DNA of 64,000 nt from Chloroflexota bacterium (GCA_029782365.1 JAKOUW010000160.1:62001-126000); one strand, 5' to 3'; positions 9,143 to 17,986 are shown, counted from the first letter of the stretch. The notes: generated from the letters alone by a model not told the origin. A program made the numbers and translations.

Positions 9143-9172
9143 AAAAATCCCTGCAGGTGAGCAGGGATTTTT
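9143..9172. terminator. Bidirectional intrinsic terminator
   Basis: A 12-base perfect stem (AAAAATCCCTGC at 9143-9154, GCAGGGATTTTT at 9161-9172) with a 6-base loop, A-rich on the left and T-rich on the right. It sits between the convergent kinase gene (plus) and S1-domain gene (minus) and can serve both. Confidence 0.9.
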
Positions 9173-9176
9173 ATCT

Positions 9177-9983
9177 TTAGCGGGGTGCTTTGTGCCGGAG
9201 AGTACGCTCGAGAATATCCTCGAGATCGTCGCGCTTGTTTTTGCGTTTCTTGCGGGCGTAATTTTCGGTCTCTTCAACTTTGTGACGTTCCATTGCGAAG
9301 CGCAGCGCCATTTCCATAGCGGTTGGCACGGGTTCCTCCTGCGGCTCTTCCGGAGCGGAGGCTTCTTTGGGAGCTGGTCTCGCATCCCGGTTTTCGCGCG
9401 GCGCACGGTCTTTGCGCTCGAATTTTTCCTGGAATACTTCCTGCAAGACTTTTTCGGGCTTCTCGACCAGAGCTTTCATGCTCAATTTAATTTGTTTCTT
9501 CTTGCGGTCGACATCCAGCACTTTGACTTCGACTTCATCGCCTTCTTTGATCACATCGGAGACATTCTTGATGTAATCATGGGTAATCTCGCTGATGTGC
9601 ACCAGTCCAGGACGTTCGGCGCCAATATCGACGAATGCTCCGAATTTTTCCAGGCGAGAAACAGTGCCTTTGACCACCATTTCTGGTTCAATTTCACGCC
9701 ATTCCATATCAAGGGGCTTGACCATGGTTAAATCGATGCGTTGTTTCTTCGGATAAACTTTCTTAACCCAAACTTCAACTTCCTGACCCTGTTGGACCAC
9801 GTCTTCCACCCGTTTGACGGGCTCCTTCTGCAATTGCGAAATGTGGACGATGCCTGGTACCGGCATGCCAATATCCACAATTGCTCCGGCCAAAGTGGTC
9901 TTCAGCACTTTCCCCGTGAAGTGTTGTTTGGCCTTAATTTCTTCGAGAACATTGTTGGGAACATTTATAGTCGCTTCATCCAT
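9177..9983 (-). CDS. S1 RNA-binding domain protein (two S1 domains)
   Basis: A 268-residue protein with two OB-fold S1 domains (about residues 17-90 and 103-175), each with the '...DIG...PGIVHIS' or 'PGLVHISEI' signature. A long charged, low-complexity tail rich in Glu, Lys, Arg and Pro follows. The start chosen is ATG 9983, preceded seven bases upstream by GGAGAG. The reading frame continues upstream without a ribosome site. Proteins of this type resemble shortened ribosomal protein S1 and bind mRNA or ribosomes. Whether this is the genome's S1 (usually 4-6 domains) or an accessory factor cannot be decided here. It has its own promoter (10030-10058). Confidence 0.85.
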   Translation of the reverse strand: MDEATINVPNNVLEEIKAKQHFTGKVLKTTLAGAIVDIGMPVPGIVHISQLQKEPVKRVEDVVQQGQEVEVWVKKVYPKKQRIDLTMVKPLDMEWREIEPEMVVKGTVSRLEKFGAFVDIGAERPGLVHISEITHDYIKNVSDVIKEGDEVEVKVLDVDRKKKQIKLSMKALVEKPEKVLQEVFQEKFERKDRAPRENRDARPAPKEASAPEEPQEEPVPTAMEMALRFAMERHKVEETENYARKKRKNKRDDLEDILERTLRHKAPR

Positions 9984-10029
9984 CGCGATACTCTCCATAG
10001 GATAATTATATAATAGCAAGCAAAATACA

Positions 10030-10059
10030 ATTATACCCCTCGATTTGACAAAAGTCAAA
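10030..10059 (-). promoter_or_regulatory. Promoter of the S1-domain gene with inverted repeat over the -35 box
   Basis: On the minus strand, TTGACT (10058-10053) is followed after 17 bases by a perfect TATAAT (10035-10030), about 47 bases before the ATG at 9983. The -35 box lies within the inverted repeat TTTGAC-AAAA-GTCAAA (10044-10059), which could be a repressor site. Confidence 0.7.
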
Positions 10060-10104
10060 AGAGTTTTATTAGAAATTTGTGGGAATTCTAACAATCAAGG
10101 GTTG

Positions 10105-11091
10105 TTATAGTGGGAAAGGAAGGTTACTCACCCTGGCCTGGATCATTTTTTCGCCATCCATGATTTGCACGTGGCAGCCTTCTTCGAAATAAGGCCGCTT
10201 TAGAACTGCTAACGCCAATGCTCCAAGGCGAGGCGACTGCGCGCTGGATGTAATTCTTCCCACCGGTCTGTCTTCAGCCAGCACTTCGCTGCCCGCCTGG
10301 ACCTGGTTTTCCACGTATAGGCCAACCAACTGGCGGGTGATTTTATCATAATTGACCTGGCGGGCGATCACCTCCTGCCCGGTGTAACATCCTTTATTAG
10401 CGGAAACGGCGAACGGCAAGCCCACTTCCAGCGGATTGTATTCTTCCGTCAGCTCACCATTCACTCCTGGCAAGCCCGCTTCGATGCGTAAGATCTCTTG
10501 AGAATCCCGGCTCAACTCGAGCAGGTGAGCTTCTTGAAAGGCTGATTGAATGGTTCCTTTCGATTCAACCGACGCCAGCAGACGAAAAGCATGCCCGGCC
10601 AGGCCGCGCCAGCCTATGATCGTCACAGGAGCGCCTGCCAGGGTGGTGGAAATCACGCCGTCTGTCAGCGGCAGCGAATCTCCACAGCCGGCCTGGTGCA
10701 GCGCATTTGCGCCTTGCGGTCCATCGATAATCACCTGCCAGAAAGATGTGCTCTGGTCTTGCAGGGTCACCTGGTCCATGAAGAAAATACGGCTCTTGAG
10801 ATAGCGCGCCGTGCTGGCCGCCCGGTCTGGCAGAGGCAAGATGGTCAGGGCGGAGCCGGCTGGGTCGGGCGGCTTGAAAAGAAAAAACATATCCAGGATT
10901 CGCCCGGTCGGCGAAGTGAGCACACTGACCTGACCGGTTTCTGCGCTGATCTGGTCAACGTTGTTGGTAGTCTGGCGTTGAACAAAGGCTGCGAAATCGC
11001 GACCAGTCAGCTTCAGAACTCCTGCGTTCTCTACCGGATAATAAACTGCCTGGTTCAGGCAGGCCTGATAATCTTGTAGAAATTCAACCAT
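10105..11091 (-). CDS. ygfZ: YgfZ/GcvT-family folate-binding protein
   Basis: A 328-residue protein of the GcvT-like aminomethyltransferase fold with the YgfZ signature K-G-C-Y-x-G-Q-E ('ANKGCYTGQEVIARQ', about residue 235). YgfZ/IBA57 proteins bind tetrahydrofolate and help assemble or repair [4Fe-4S] clusters in particular enzymes. They are not the glycine-cleavage T protein, which lacks the KGCYxGQE motif. The gene lies 50 bases downstream of ftsH, on the far side of the ftsH terminator, so expression depends on read-through or an unseen promoter. The many FeS clusters encoded in the respiratory island offer plausible clients. Confidence 0.88.
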   Translation of the reverse strand: MVEFLQDYQACLNQAVYYPVENAGVLKLTGRDFAAFVQRQTTNNVDQISAETGQVSVLTSPTGRILDMFFLFKPPDPAGSALTILPLPDRAASTARYLKSRIFFMDQVTLQDQSTSFWQVIIDGPQGANALHQAGCGDSLPLTDGVISTTLAGAPVTIIGWRGLAGHAFRLLASVESKGTIQSAFQEAHLLELSRDSQEILRIEAGLPGVNGELTEEYNPLEVGLPFAVSANKGCYTGQEVIARQVNYDKITRQLVGLYVENQVQAGSEVLAEDRPVGRITSSAQSPRLGALALAVLKRPYFEEGCHVQIMDGEKMIQARVSNLPFPL

Positions 11092-11103
11092 CAGATGCTC
11101 TCG

Positions 11104-11137
11104 ATAAAAAAAGATTGCGGGGCAACCCGCAATCTTT
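11104..11137 (-). terminator. Intrinsic terminator of ftsH
   Basis: A 12-base perfect stem (AAAGATTGCGGG at 11110-11121, CCCGCAATCTTT at 11126-11137) with a 4-base loop. On the minus strand it is followed by a run of seven T (bases 11110-11104 read as complement), directly after the ftsH stop codon. Confidence 0.9.
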
Positions 11138-11141
11138 ATGA

Positions 11142-13010
11142 TTAACCCAATGGTACTGGAGTGCCGCCCGTTTTCTGCACAACTGGCGGGAAGATATTTT
11201 CAAACTCCTCGCGCGAGATCGTTTCGACGTCCAGCAGTTTCTTTGCCACTGCATCCAATTTGTCGCGATACTGCAGCAAGACCGCCCGTGCTTTTTCATA
11301 CGATTCGCTGATCAGGCGGCGGACTTCTGTGTCGATCTGGGTAGCCACTGCTTCAGAATAATCGCGCTGTTCAGATATCTCGCGGCCCAGGAAGATTAAT
11401 TCCTCTTTCTGGCCGTACACCATTGGGCCGAGAGCGTCGCTCATGCCCAGGCGGGTGACCATGGAGCGAGCCATGCGAGTAACCCTTTCGAGATCATTCG
11501 ATGCGCCGGAGGTGATGTCATTGAAGATCAGCTCTTCGGCGGCCCGGCCACCAAGCGTAAAGGCCATGTCGTCCAACAGCTTCTGCCGGCTGACCAGGGT
11601 GTGATCATCTTCTGGAAGGGCCATGGTGTAACCACCCGCCATGCCGCGGGCGACGATAGTGATTTTGTGCACCGGGTCGGTATTCGGAAGCACATGACCA
11701 ACAATCGCATGACCGGCTTCATGGTAAGCCACGATGCGTTTTTCTTCCTCGCTGATCAGGCGGCTGCGGCGCTCGGGGCCGGCGATGACGCGCTCGATCG
11801 CCTCTTCCAATTCAGGCTGTTCGATCACTTTCTTGTTGCGGCGTGCAGCCAGGATGGCGGCTTCGTTGACCATATTTTCCAGGTCAGCGCCGACAAATCC
11901 CGGTGTAGAGCGGGCAAGCACACTTAGGTTGACGCCGGGTGACATTGGTTTGCCCTTTATATGAACTTTCAAAATGGCCTCACGCCCGCGCACATCCGGG
12001 CGGTCCAATACCACGCGGCGGTCAAAGCGGCCGGGGCGCAGCAAGGCAGGGTCGAGAATGTCAGGCCGGTTGGTAGCAGCCATGATGATCACGTTGGTGT
12101 CTGTATCGAAACCGTCCATCTCAACCAACATCTGGTTGAGGGTTTGTTCACGTTCGTCGTGGCTGCCGCCCAGGCCGGCGCCGCGCTGGCGGCCCACTGC
12201 ATCGATTTCATCAACAAAAACAATGCACGGCGAATGGCGCTTGGCCTGGTCAAACAGGTCGCGCACCCGGCTGGCGCCCACGCCTACGAACATTTCCACA
12301 AATTCGGAACCTGAAATCGAAAAGAATGGCACGCCGGCTTCGCCGGATACGGCCTTGGCCAGCAGGGTTTTACCTGTGCCAGGGGGGCCAACCAGCAGAA
12401 CGCCCTTGGGTATGCGGGCGCCCAGGGAGATGAATTTCTCCGGCTCACGTAGAAATTCCACTACCTCCTTGAGCTCTTCCTTGGCTTCTTCCACGCCAGC
12501 CACATCGGCAAAGGTTACGCTGGGTTGGTCGCCGGTGAACATGCGGGCGCGGGATTTGCCAAAAGACATGGCGGCATTGTTACTGCCCTGCGCTTGACGG
12601 AAGACAAACCACAAAATACCGGCCACAATCAAGAATGGCAAGACGTAGGTCAGGAATGTCGCAATGTTGATCCACTGCGAAGGCGGTTTAACTTCAATTT
12701 TGATTTTCTCAGCGGTCAGATCTTGCGTGGTAACGCCAAGATTGCGTAATTGTTCGATGAGGGTTGACTCGGCTTCCTTGTGAGAAGTCTTTTGAATCTC
12801 GTTATCCCCATTCGGATAGATGACCGTTAATGAGTTTTCGTCTTCGATGATCCGAGAGACTTTACCGGCTTGAATATCCGCCGCTACCTGATTGATCGAA
12901 AGGGTCTCTTGCGTTGTTGCGCTTTGACGGAACTGGATCACTACCAGGGCCATGATCGCAATAAAGAAGAGCACGTAGATGATCGTAGAACGTGTTCGAT
13001 TAGAATTCAC
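11142..13010 (-). CDS. ftsH: ATP-dependent zinc metalloprotease FtsH
   Basis: A 622-residue membrane AAA+ protease. Two N-terminal membrane helices (about residues 9-27 and 108-126) flank a periplasmic domain. The AAA module has Walker A '[13 protein letters not shown]', Walker B 'IVFVDEID' and the second region of homology '[20 protein letters not shown]'. The zinc site is H-E-A-G-H. It degrades misassembled membrane proteins and short-lived regulators. The preferred start is GTG 13010 because a GGAGG ribosome site (13020-13016) stands five bases before it. A TTG at 13022 is the only longer alternative and would place the ribosome site inside the gene. Length is normal for the family. Confidence 0.96.
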   Translation of the reverse strand: MNSNRTRSTIIYVLFFIAIMALVVIQFRQSATTQETLSINQVAADIQAGKVSRIIEDENSLTVIYPNGDNEIQKTSHKEAESTLIEQLRNLGVTTQDLTAEKIKIEVKPPSQWINIATFLTYVLPFLIVAGILWFVFRQAQGSNNAAMSFGKSRARMFTGDQPSVTFADVAGVEEAKEELKEVVEFLREPEKFISLGARIPKGVLLVGPPGTGKTLLAKAVSGEAGVPFFSISGSEFVEMFVGVGASRVRDLFDQAKRHSPCIVFVDEIDAVGRQRGAGLGGSHDEREQTLNQMLVEMDGFDTDTNVIIMAATNRPDILDPALLRPGRFDRRVVLDRPDVRGREAILKVHIKGKPMSPGVNLSVLARSTPGFVGADLENMVNEAAILAARRNKKVIEQPELEEAIERVIAGPERRSRLISEEEKRIVAYHEAGHAIVGHVLPNTDPVHKITIVARGMAGGYTMALPEDDHTLVSRQKLLDDMAFTLGGRAAEELIFNDITSGASNDLERVTRMARSMVTRLGMSDALGPMVYGQKEELIFLGREISEQRDYSEAVATQIDTEVRRLISESYEKARAVLLQYRDKLDAVAKKLLDVETISREEFENIFPPVVQKTGGTPVPLG

Positions 13011-13045
13011 AACATCCTCCAATAGGCTCTGTCACATTCCTGCAG

Positions 13046-13054
13046 ATTATACCA
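13046..13054 (-). promoter_or_regulatory. Extended -10 promoter of ftsH
   Basis: The minus strand carries TGGTATAAT, an extended -10 element (TGnTATAAT), 36 bases before the GTG start. No good -35 box is visible at the right distance, as expected for extended -10 promoters. The identical nonamer occurs upstream of efp (18120-18128). Confidence 0.65.
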
Positions 13055-13338
13055 ACCTATGGCATTCCCTGGTAGTTTTTCCACCATAATAGTAGAATTT
13101 CTAACAACACTCTAACAATAATTTCGTTACGCAAATCGGAAAAATCAAGGGACTGTACAGCCAAAAAGGCAATACCGCTCAGATTTTCGGCAAAGCTGCC
13201 TGCGCTGAAGTCCAGACGGCGTCGAGGTGAAATCCATCGACCTACACAATCTCCGCACCGACATGATCAGGCCTATCTCGATGGTGGTCGAGATCCTATT
13301 GGCCTGCAACAAGGGAAATTAGGAGTTAATGAAGGACC
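13055..13338. other. Intergenic stretch between ftsH and fabH with a short open frame
   Basis: About 280 bases lie between the ftsH promoter and the end of fabH. Bases 13209-13322 (plus) are open for 37 codons, from after a TGA to a TAG, and end in 'VVEILLACNKGN'. There is no convincing start or ribosome site, and it stops before the fabH 3' end. It may be the 3' remnant of a decayed gene or chance. No terminator hairpin for fabH is evident in this stretch. Confidence 0.3.
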
Positions 13339-14457
13339 TTATTTATTGTTATTGATATCGTTGCCCCACAGGGTAGCTTCAACCCGCCGCACAATGCGCA
13401 AGAGCAGCGAACGGACGCGCACCCAGGCGTGGTAGCTGGCCGGGTACATTTTGCGCTTGGGTAAAATTGGACCGCTCCATTGCACAGCCAGGGAACCCCA
13501 GGTCAGGCCGGCGCCAAAGCCAACGAAAACCAGCTTATCACCAGGTTTGATGCGCCCGGTTTCCACCGCTTCCACTGTAGCGATGGGAATAGAAGCCGTG
13601 GAGGTGTTACCGTAACGCTCCAGGTTGACCATGCAGCGCTCCATGGGCATATCCAGGCCGCGCATCGCCGCCTCGATAATTCGTCGGTTGGCCTGGTGGG
13701 GGATGACCAGGTTGATATCACTTATTTGGAAACCTGCGGCAGCAGCTACATCTTTCGTGGCCTGAGACATGACGCGGGTTGCAAATCGAAAAACTTCATG
13801 GCCGTTCATTTTGACAAAATGCAGGCCGAGTTCAACTGTTTCCAGCGTGGCTGGGTGCTTACTACCGCCGCCAGGCAGCGCCAGCAAATCACCCCCAGAG
13901 CCATCCGAGCGCATAATGCCTGCCAGGATGCCGCCCGGTGTGTCGCTGGCCTGGAGCACAAAAGCCCCGGCGCCATCCCCAAACAAAATGCAGGTGGCGC
14001 GGTCTTTCCAATTCACAATTCGTGATAGAGTTTCAGAGCCAATGACCAGGGCATTTTGCACCGATCCGGCTCGAATTGCTTGGGAGGCCATGTTTAATGC
14101 ATAAATAAAACCACTACAGGCAGCCAGGAGATCGAAAGCGCCCGCTTTGGTAGCGCCGATGTGGTCTTGCACGATGCAAGCAGTGGCTGGGAAGATATAT
14201 TCAGGTGAAGAGGTAGAAACGATGATCAGATCCAACTGCTCGGGACTTAGACCAGCCAATTCAAGCGCTTTCATGGCGGCATCCACTGCCAGGGTAGCTG
14301 TGGATTGGTCTTCGCTGGCTACCCGGCGTTCACGGATGCCGGTGTTTTTCTGGATCCATTCATCGGTTGTGTCAACAATTTGCGAAATTTCATAATTGGT
14401 TAAGATGCGTTCTGGGACTGCCATGCCCCAACCGGTAATATGTGCAAAAGGACTCAT
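13339..14457 (-). CDS. fabH: 3-oxoacyl-ACP synthase III (FabH, KAS III)
   Basis: A 372-residue condensing enzyme that joins acetyl-CoA (or a branched acyl-CoA) with malonyl-ACP to begin fatty-acid synthesis. The catalytic triad is visible: Cys in 'LLAACSGFIYAL', His in 'IPHQANRRIIEAA' and Asn in 'ERYGNTSTASIP'. The family is usually about 320-335 residues. This protein has a C-terminal extension of about 40 residues rich in Arg, Lys and Tyr ('ASYHAWVRVRSLLLRIVRR'), possibly a membrane- or ACP-interacting tail. The start has an AGGAGAA ribosome site. It lies 32 bases downstream of fabF and is probably co-transcribed with it. Confidence 0.93.
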   Translation of the reverse strand: MSPFAHITGWGMAVPERILTNYEISQIVDTTDEWIQKNTGIRERRVASEDQSTATLAVDAAMKALELAGLSPEQLDLIIVSTSSPEYIFPATACIVQDHIGATKAGAFDLLAACSGFIYALNMASQAIRAGSVQNALVIGSETLSRIVNWKDRATCILFGDGAGAFVLQASDTPGGILAGIMRSDGSGGDLLALPGGGSKHPATLETVELGLHFVKMNGHEVFRFATRVMSQATKDVAAAAGFQISDINLVIPHQANRRIIEAAMRGLDMPMERCMVNLERYGNTSTASIPIATVEAVETGRIKPGDKLVFVGFGAGLTWGSLAVQWSGPILPKRKMYPASYHAWVRVRSLLLRIVRRVEATLWGNDINNNK

Positions 14458-14489
14458 ATCATTCTCCTGGGACTAACCGGAAAATCTGA

Positions 14490-15731
14490 TCAGCCGGTAT
14501 ACCGACTGATCACGATCGTGGCGTTATGCCCTCCGAAGCCGAATGAATTGGACATGATATGGTTCACTTGTTTTGGTCGAGCCGTATTGGGTACATAATC
14601 CAGGTCACATTCAGGATCGGGTGTGTGATAATTTATCGTGGGAGGCATGAGATTGTGTTCGAGCACCTTGACGCAAATAGCCGCTTCCAGCGCGCCAGCC
14701 GCGCCCAAGAGATGCCCGGTCATGGATTTGGTGGATGATATCGGCACCGCATAGGCTTGTTCACCGAACACCGTTTTAATAGCGGCCGTCTCAGAGCGGT
14801 CATTTAACAGCGTACTGGTGCCATGTGCATTAATATAATGGATATCGCCGAGGTCCAAACTGGCGTTTTGCAGCGCCAATGAAATGCAGCGCCCGGCACC
14901 GGCGCCGTTCTCGGCGGGGGCAGAGATGTGGTAGGCGTCGTCAGTCGTGCCGTAACCAGAGACTTCTGCCAGGATTTTCGCTCCACGCTGCTGTGCATGT
15001 TCTAAATCTTCCAGCACCAGCACAGCGCCTCCTTCGCCCATTACAAAGCCATCGCGCGTTTTATCGAATGGACGTGAAGCGCCCTGGGGATCATCGTTGC
15101 GTTCTGAGAGCGCACCCATCACACCCAATCCTGCCATAGCAACTGGGACAATGCTGGCCTCGCTGCCACCCGCCAGGATGATATCCGCCATGCCGCGCCG
15201 TATCGTCTCTGTTGCCTCGCCAATGGCATTGGTACCGGTGGCGCAGGCCGTCACGATGGCCATATTTGGACCGCGCACACCTAACATGATGGCTACCATG
15301 CCGGGGGCGCTGTCGGGCAGCATCATTGGCACCAGGAAAGGGCTGACCCGGCTCGGGCCGCGTTCCATCAGGATTTTCATTTGCTCGAAAAGGGTGCCCA
15401 TCCCGCCGATGCCAGTGCCCATCATCACACCGATTCGATCGCGGTTGCTGTCGTCAATTTTCAATTCAGAATCTTCCACAGCTTGTTGAGCTGCGTAAAC
15501 TGCAAAATGCGTAAAGCGGTCCATTCGCCGGGCCTCACGACTGCCGAAGACAGCACCAGCGTCGAATCCTTTTACCTGAGCGGCAAATTTAGTTTTGTAA
15601 TCTGTAGTGTCATAATGCTCGATCAACGACACGCCCGATTGGCCGGCAACGAGGTTTACCCATGTGGTCGCCATATTGTGGCCCAGAGGGCTGATGCAGC
15701 CCAGGCCGGTGATCACAACTCGTTTTCGCAT
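14490..15731 (-). CDS. fabF: 3-oxoacyl-ACP synthase II (FabF, KAS II)
   Basis: A 413-residue elongation condensing enzyme of fatty-acid synthesis. The active site comprises Cys in 'VTACATGTNAIGEA', His in 'INAHGTSTLLND' and His in 'SMTGHLLGAAGALE'. The start chosen is ATG 15731 ('MRKRVVITGLG'), which has an AAGGAGAA ribosome site and gives the normal family length; a start 54 bases upstream would add an unlikely 18 residues. It heads a fabF-fabH operon. A candidate FadR site lies about 58 bases upstream (15789-15805). Confidence 0.95.
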   Translation of the reverse strand: MRKRVVITGLGCISPLGHNMATTWVNLVAGQSGVSLIEHYDTTDYKTKFAAQVKGFDAGAVFGSREARRMDRFTHFAVYAAQQAVEDSELKIDDSNRDRIGVMMGTGIGGMGTLFEQMKILMERGPSRVSPFLVPMMLPDSAPGMVAIMLGVRGPNMAIVTACATGTNAIGEATETIRRGMADIILAGGSEASIVPVAMAGLGVMGALSERNDDPQGASRPFDKTRDGFVMGEGGAVLVLEDLEHAQQRGAKILAEVSGYGTTDDAYHISAPAENGAGAGRCISLALQNASLDLGDIHYINAHGTSTLLNDRSETAAIKTVFGEQAYAVPISSTKSMTGHLLGAAGALEAAICVKVLEHNLMPPTINYHTPDPECDLDYVPNTARPKQVNHIMSNSFGFGGHNATIVISRYTG

Positions 15732-15788
15732 ACTATTCTCCTTGAAATTTGGCCTTTTCATTCGAACCAGTTCTTTTACACGCACATC

Positions 15789-15805
15789 ACCTGAAAAGAC
15801 CAGTT
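15789..15805 (+). promoter_or_regulatory. Candidate FadR site upstream of fabF
   Basis: Bases 15789-15805 read ACCTGAAAAGACCAGTT. One half (AGACCAGTT) is a perfect half-site of the FadR operator. Overall 13 of 17 positions match the symmetric sequence AACTGGTCAGACCAGTT. It lies in the short gap upstream of the fabF start. In E. coli, FadR activates fabA and fabB from similar weaker sites. The assignment is inference. Confidence 0.4.
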
Positions 15806-15880
15806 TCCTGTAAGGATATGCGAGTGATAACCCCTGAGATTTCTACCCGTTGCGGCGGATGCTGAGTGAAAATTGAACGC

Positions 15881-17086
15881 TCAATTCGGTTGGGCTGAGA
15901 TCGCCTGTAAGAACTGTTGAATGTGCAGGCGGTCGTGTTCAGTTATAAATTGAACCAATTCTAATAACGTAGTCGGACCAAAAATCGCATGGCGTGCTCC
16001 ACTGCGCCAATCTTGTTCGTCCAGTTCAGCCAATCTTTGTACCAAACGAAAGCGCACCGTGCTAAAGGCTGTTAGCGCCAGGCGGTGATCCTGGTGTAAA
16101 TAATCGCGCTCAATGGCCCATTGATCCGTTTCGCGAGCTGCCAGGAATGGGTTCACACTGCTCAAAATTTGTTCCAGGCGGGGTTGGTTTACCTCTAAAT
16201 CGGCGTCGCGCAAATGACAAAAAATCTCTCCGGGGGACCATTCTTGTGGAGTGGGTCGGGAAGCCAGGCGATGGGCGTCCAGCCCAAAACTCAAAGACGC
16301 CAGGGCAGCAGGAGTCGATTTCAGCAAGGCGATCATCGCCTGTGGTTTTGTGAATCGTGGCTGCAGGCTGGCAGGAGACTGCTGATCCAGCCAGGGTAAT
16401 AGATCCTTCAATTCCCCCTGCGGGATACCCTCCGTCGGTCCGTTTGAAGCGGGTTTTCCGTTCTTAATCCAGAAAACCGGGATTCCCAAGGCGGCGGCCG
16501 AAGCGATATCTGCTGTGTAATCGTCACCAACCATCAGCACCGGGCCATCTCGCCAACCGATTTGGGCCAACAGCTCGGTGAAGTAAGCCGGGTTAGGCTT
16601 AGCGAAATGAAAGGAGGAGTAATCGGGCACCAAACTGAACGGATATGCCTCCAATGGCAGTCCAGCCCAGCGCAAGCGTTCCAAAATGGCTGTGCGTGGA
16701 AAGAGCGGAGCGGTAGCGATGACCACTCGGTAACCACGTTGCAATGCCTGTTCTACTAGGCGAACAGCTTCTGGGCGGGGCGAGGTCGAACTGCGCAGTC
16801 GGGGAAAATCTTGCGCATAAAACTCGGCGATCGCCGTCTCTACCTGCTGTTTGGAAATCTTCAACGCCGGATAGAAGGCGGCGTCGAACACTTCTGCCAG
16901 TGTGCAGCCAGGGTCCTGGTTCTCAACCATCTCATTGGTGGCTGCCATGAGCTGAGGAGCGATACGTTGAGGATCGACGTACGGTGCCAACCGCTGGGCT
17001 AACCCTTGCAAATAACCCGGCAAGAATTTTTCCATCGAATTTGTCAGCAGGGTATCGTCCAGATCAAGCAGCAGAGTCAGGTTCAT
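15881..17086 (-). CDS. HAD-superfamily hydrolase fused to a DinB-like domain
   Basis: A 401-residue protein. Residues 1-225 form a HAD phosphatase with motif I 'LLLDLDDTLL', motif II in 'RVVIATAPLFPR' and the last motif 'VLMVGDDYTADIASA'. From about residue 255 the sequence becomes a four-helix DinB/YfiT-like domain with 'HLRDAD' and 'EHDRLHIQQ', which carry the His residues expected for the family's metal triad. HAD proteins dephosphorylate small metabolites; DinB-like proteins are often thiol-dependent transferases. The fusion of the two is uncommon and its substrate is unknown. The start overlaps the end of the upstream Cys-rich gene by 23 bases, which suggests translational coupling in an efp - Cys-rich - HAD operon. 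Confidence 0.8.
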   Translation of the reverse strand: MNLTLLLDLDDTLLTNSMEKFLPGYLQGLAQRLAPYVDPQRIAPQLMAATNEMVENQDPGCTLAEVFDAAFYPALKISKQQVETAIAEFYAQDFPRLRSSTSPRPEAVRLVEQALQRGYRVVIATAPLFPRTAILERLRWAGLPLEAYPFSLVPDYSSFHFAKPNPAYFTELLAQIGWRDGPVLMVGDDYTADIASAAALGIPVFWIKNGKPASNGPTEGIPQGELKDLLPWLDQQSPASLQPRFTKPQAMIALLKSTPAALASLSFGLDAHRLASRPTPQEWSPGEIFCHLRDADLEVNQPRLEQILSSVNPFLAARETDQWAIERDYLHQDHRLALTAFSTVRFRLVQRLAELDEQDWRSGARHAIFGPTTLLELVQFITEHDRLHIQQFLQAISAQPN

Positions 17087-17417
17087 CGGGGCCTACCTGG
17101 AATTCGAGCGGCAGTGAATGGCAAATTCCACAACCAACATGTGGATCGAAACCCCGCTCCTTCGATTTCGTGCAGTACGCCATTACCTGGAGATGTTGTT
17201 GTAGAAACGGAAAAGGACGAGCCAGCCTGGGCAGGAGCTCCAGATATTGGCACGCATTGTCCGCCAGGATCCCCGGCACAGGGCAAGTGGCGCATAAAGA
17301 GGGTTTCCAGGGCAGGGGAGGATTTTCTGAACCGAGCAGGCGGCATTCTTCATGCTGCCTGCCGCGGTAATAATCCCCAAAGAAGAAACGGCACTCTTTT
17401 CCGGCTGGGGTGCGCAT
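17064..17417 (-). CDS. Conserved Cys-rich hypothetical protein
   Basis: A 117-residue protein not assigned to a named family. It has eight cysteines, in patterns such as 'CRFFFGDYYRGRQHEECRL', 'CATCP' and 'GCGICH', which could bind a metal or an FeS cluster. It begins 12 bases after efp and ends inside the HAD-DinB gene, on the same strand. This tight packing and the ordered Cys spacing argue that it is real rather than chance. No membrane helix or signal peptide is present. Function unknown. Confidence 0.7.
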   Translation of the reverse strand: MRTPAGKECRFFFGDYYRGRQHEECRLLGSENPPLPWKPSLCATCPVPGILADNACQYLELLPRLARPFPFLQQHLQVMAYCTKSKERGFDPHVGCGICHSLPLEFQVGPDEPDSAA

Positions 17418-17428
17418 GGAGCGCTCGA

Positions 17429-17986
17429 TCAGACGCGGGTTACATACCCGCCCGTGCGGGTGTCCACGCGAATGACATCGCCTTCAACGACAAAATTTGG
17501 CACAGTCACTTCCAGGCCAGTTTCAACAGTGACCTTCTTGGTGACGCCAGTGGCGGTGTCGCCACGCACAGCCACTTCCGCCCGGGTGACTGCCAAATCT
17601 ACGCTGGTCGGAAGCTCGACATCCAGGGGCTCACCCTGGTAGAAAGTCAGCTTGACTTCCATATTTTCTTTCAAGTACAGTGCCATATCGCCCAGGACTG
17701 TTTTGCTGACAGCGGGCTGCTCGTACGTATCCAGGTCCATGAAATAGTACAGATCACCATCATTGTACAGATACTGCACATTGTGGAAATCCAGGCGGGC
17801 ATCTTGAACGCGGTCTCCGGATTGAAAAGTTTTTTCAATATTGGCGCCGGTGCGCAAATTGTAGGCCTTAATCCGAATGGTGGCGTTGCCGCGGCCGGGC
17901 TTGTGGTGCTCGTAGTTCAGCACACGATACAAGGCGCCATCATACTCGAAAGTTACCCCTTTGCGCAAATCATTGACATCAATCAT
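17429..17986 (-). CDS. efp: Elongation factor P
   Basis: A 185-residue EF-P with the KOW-like N-terminal domain and two OB domains, ending in the family signature around 'VPNFVVEGDVIRVDTRTGGY'. It binds between the P and E sites of stalled ribosomes and restores peptide-bond formation at polyproline runs. The loop tip that carries the modified residue (Lys34 in E. coli, 'KPGKG') reads K-P-G-R-G here, so Arg32 is at the tip. Arg at this place is rhamnosylated by EarP in some bacteria, within a different loop sequence. No EpmA, EpmB or EarP gene lies in the window. It is the first gene of an operon and has a leader with a terminator-like hairpin. Confidence 0.95.
   Translation of the reverse strand: MIDVNDLRKGVTFEYDGALYRVLNYEHHKPGRGNATIRIKAYNLRTGANIEKTFQSGDRVQDARLDFHNVQYLYNDGDLYYFMDLDTYEQPAVSKTVLGDMALYLKENMEVKLTFYQGEPLDVELPTSVDLAVTRAEVAVRGDTATGVTKKVTVETGLEVTVPNFVVEGDVIRVDTRTGGYVTRV

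Noticed and set aside
9192..9731. Plus-strand Phe-rich frame opposite the S1-domain gene
   Set aside because: It arises from the Glu/Lys-rich minus-strand codons and has no start signal.
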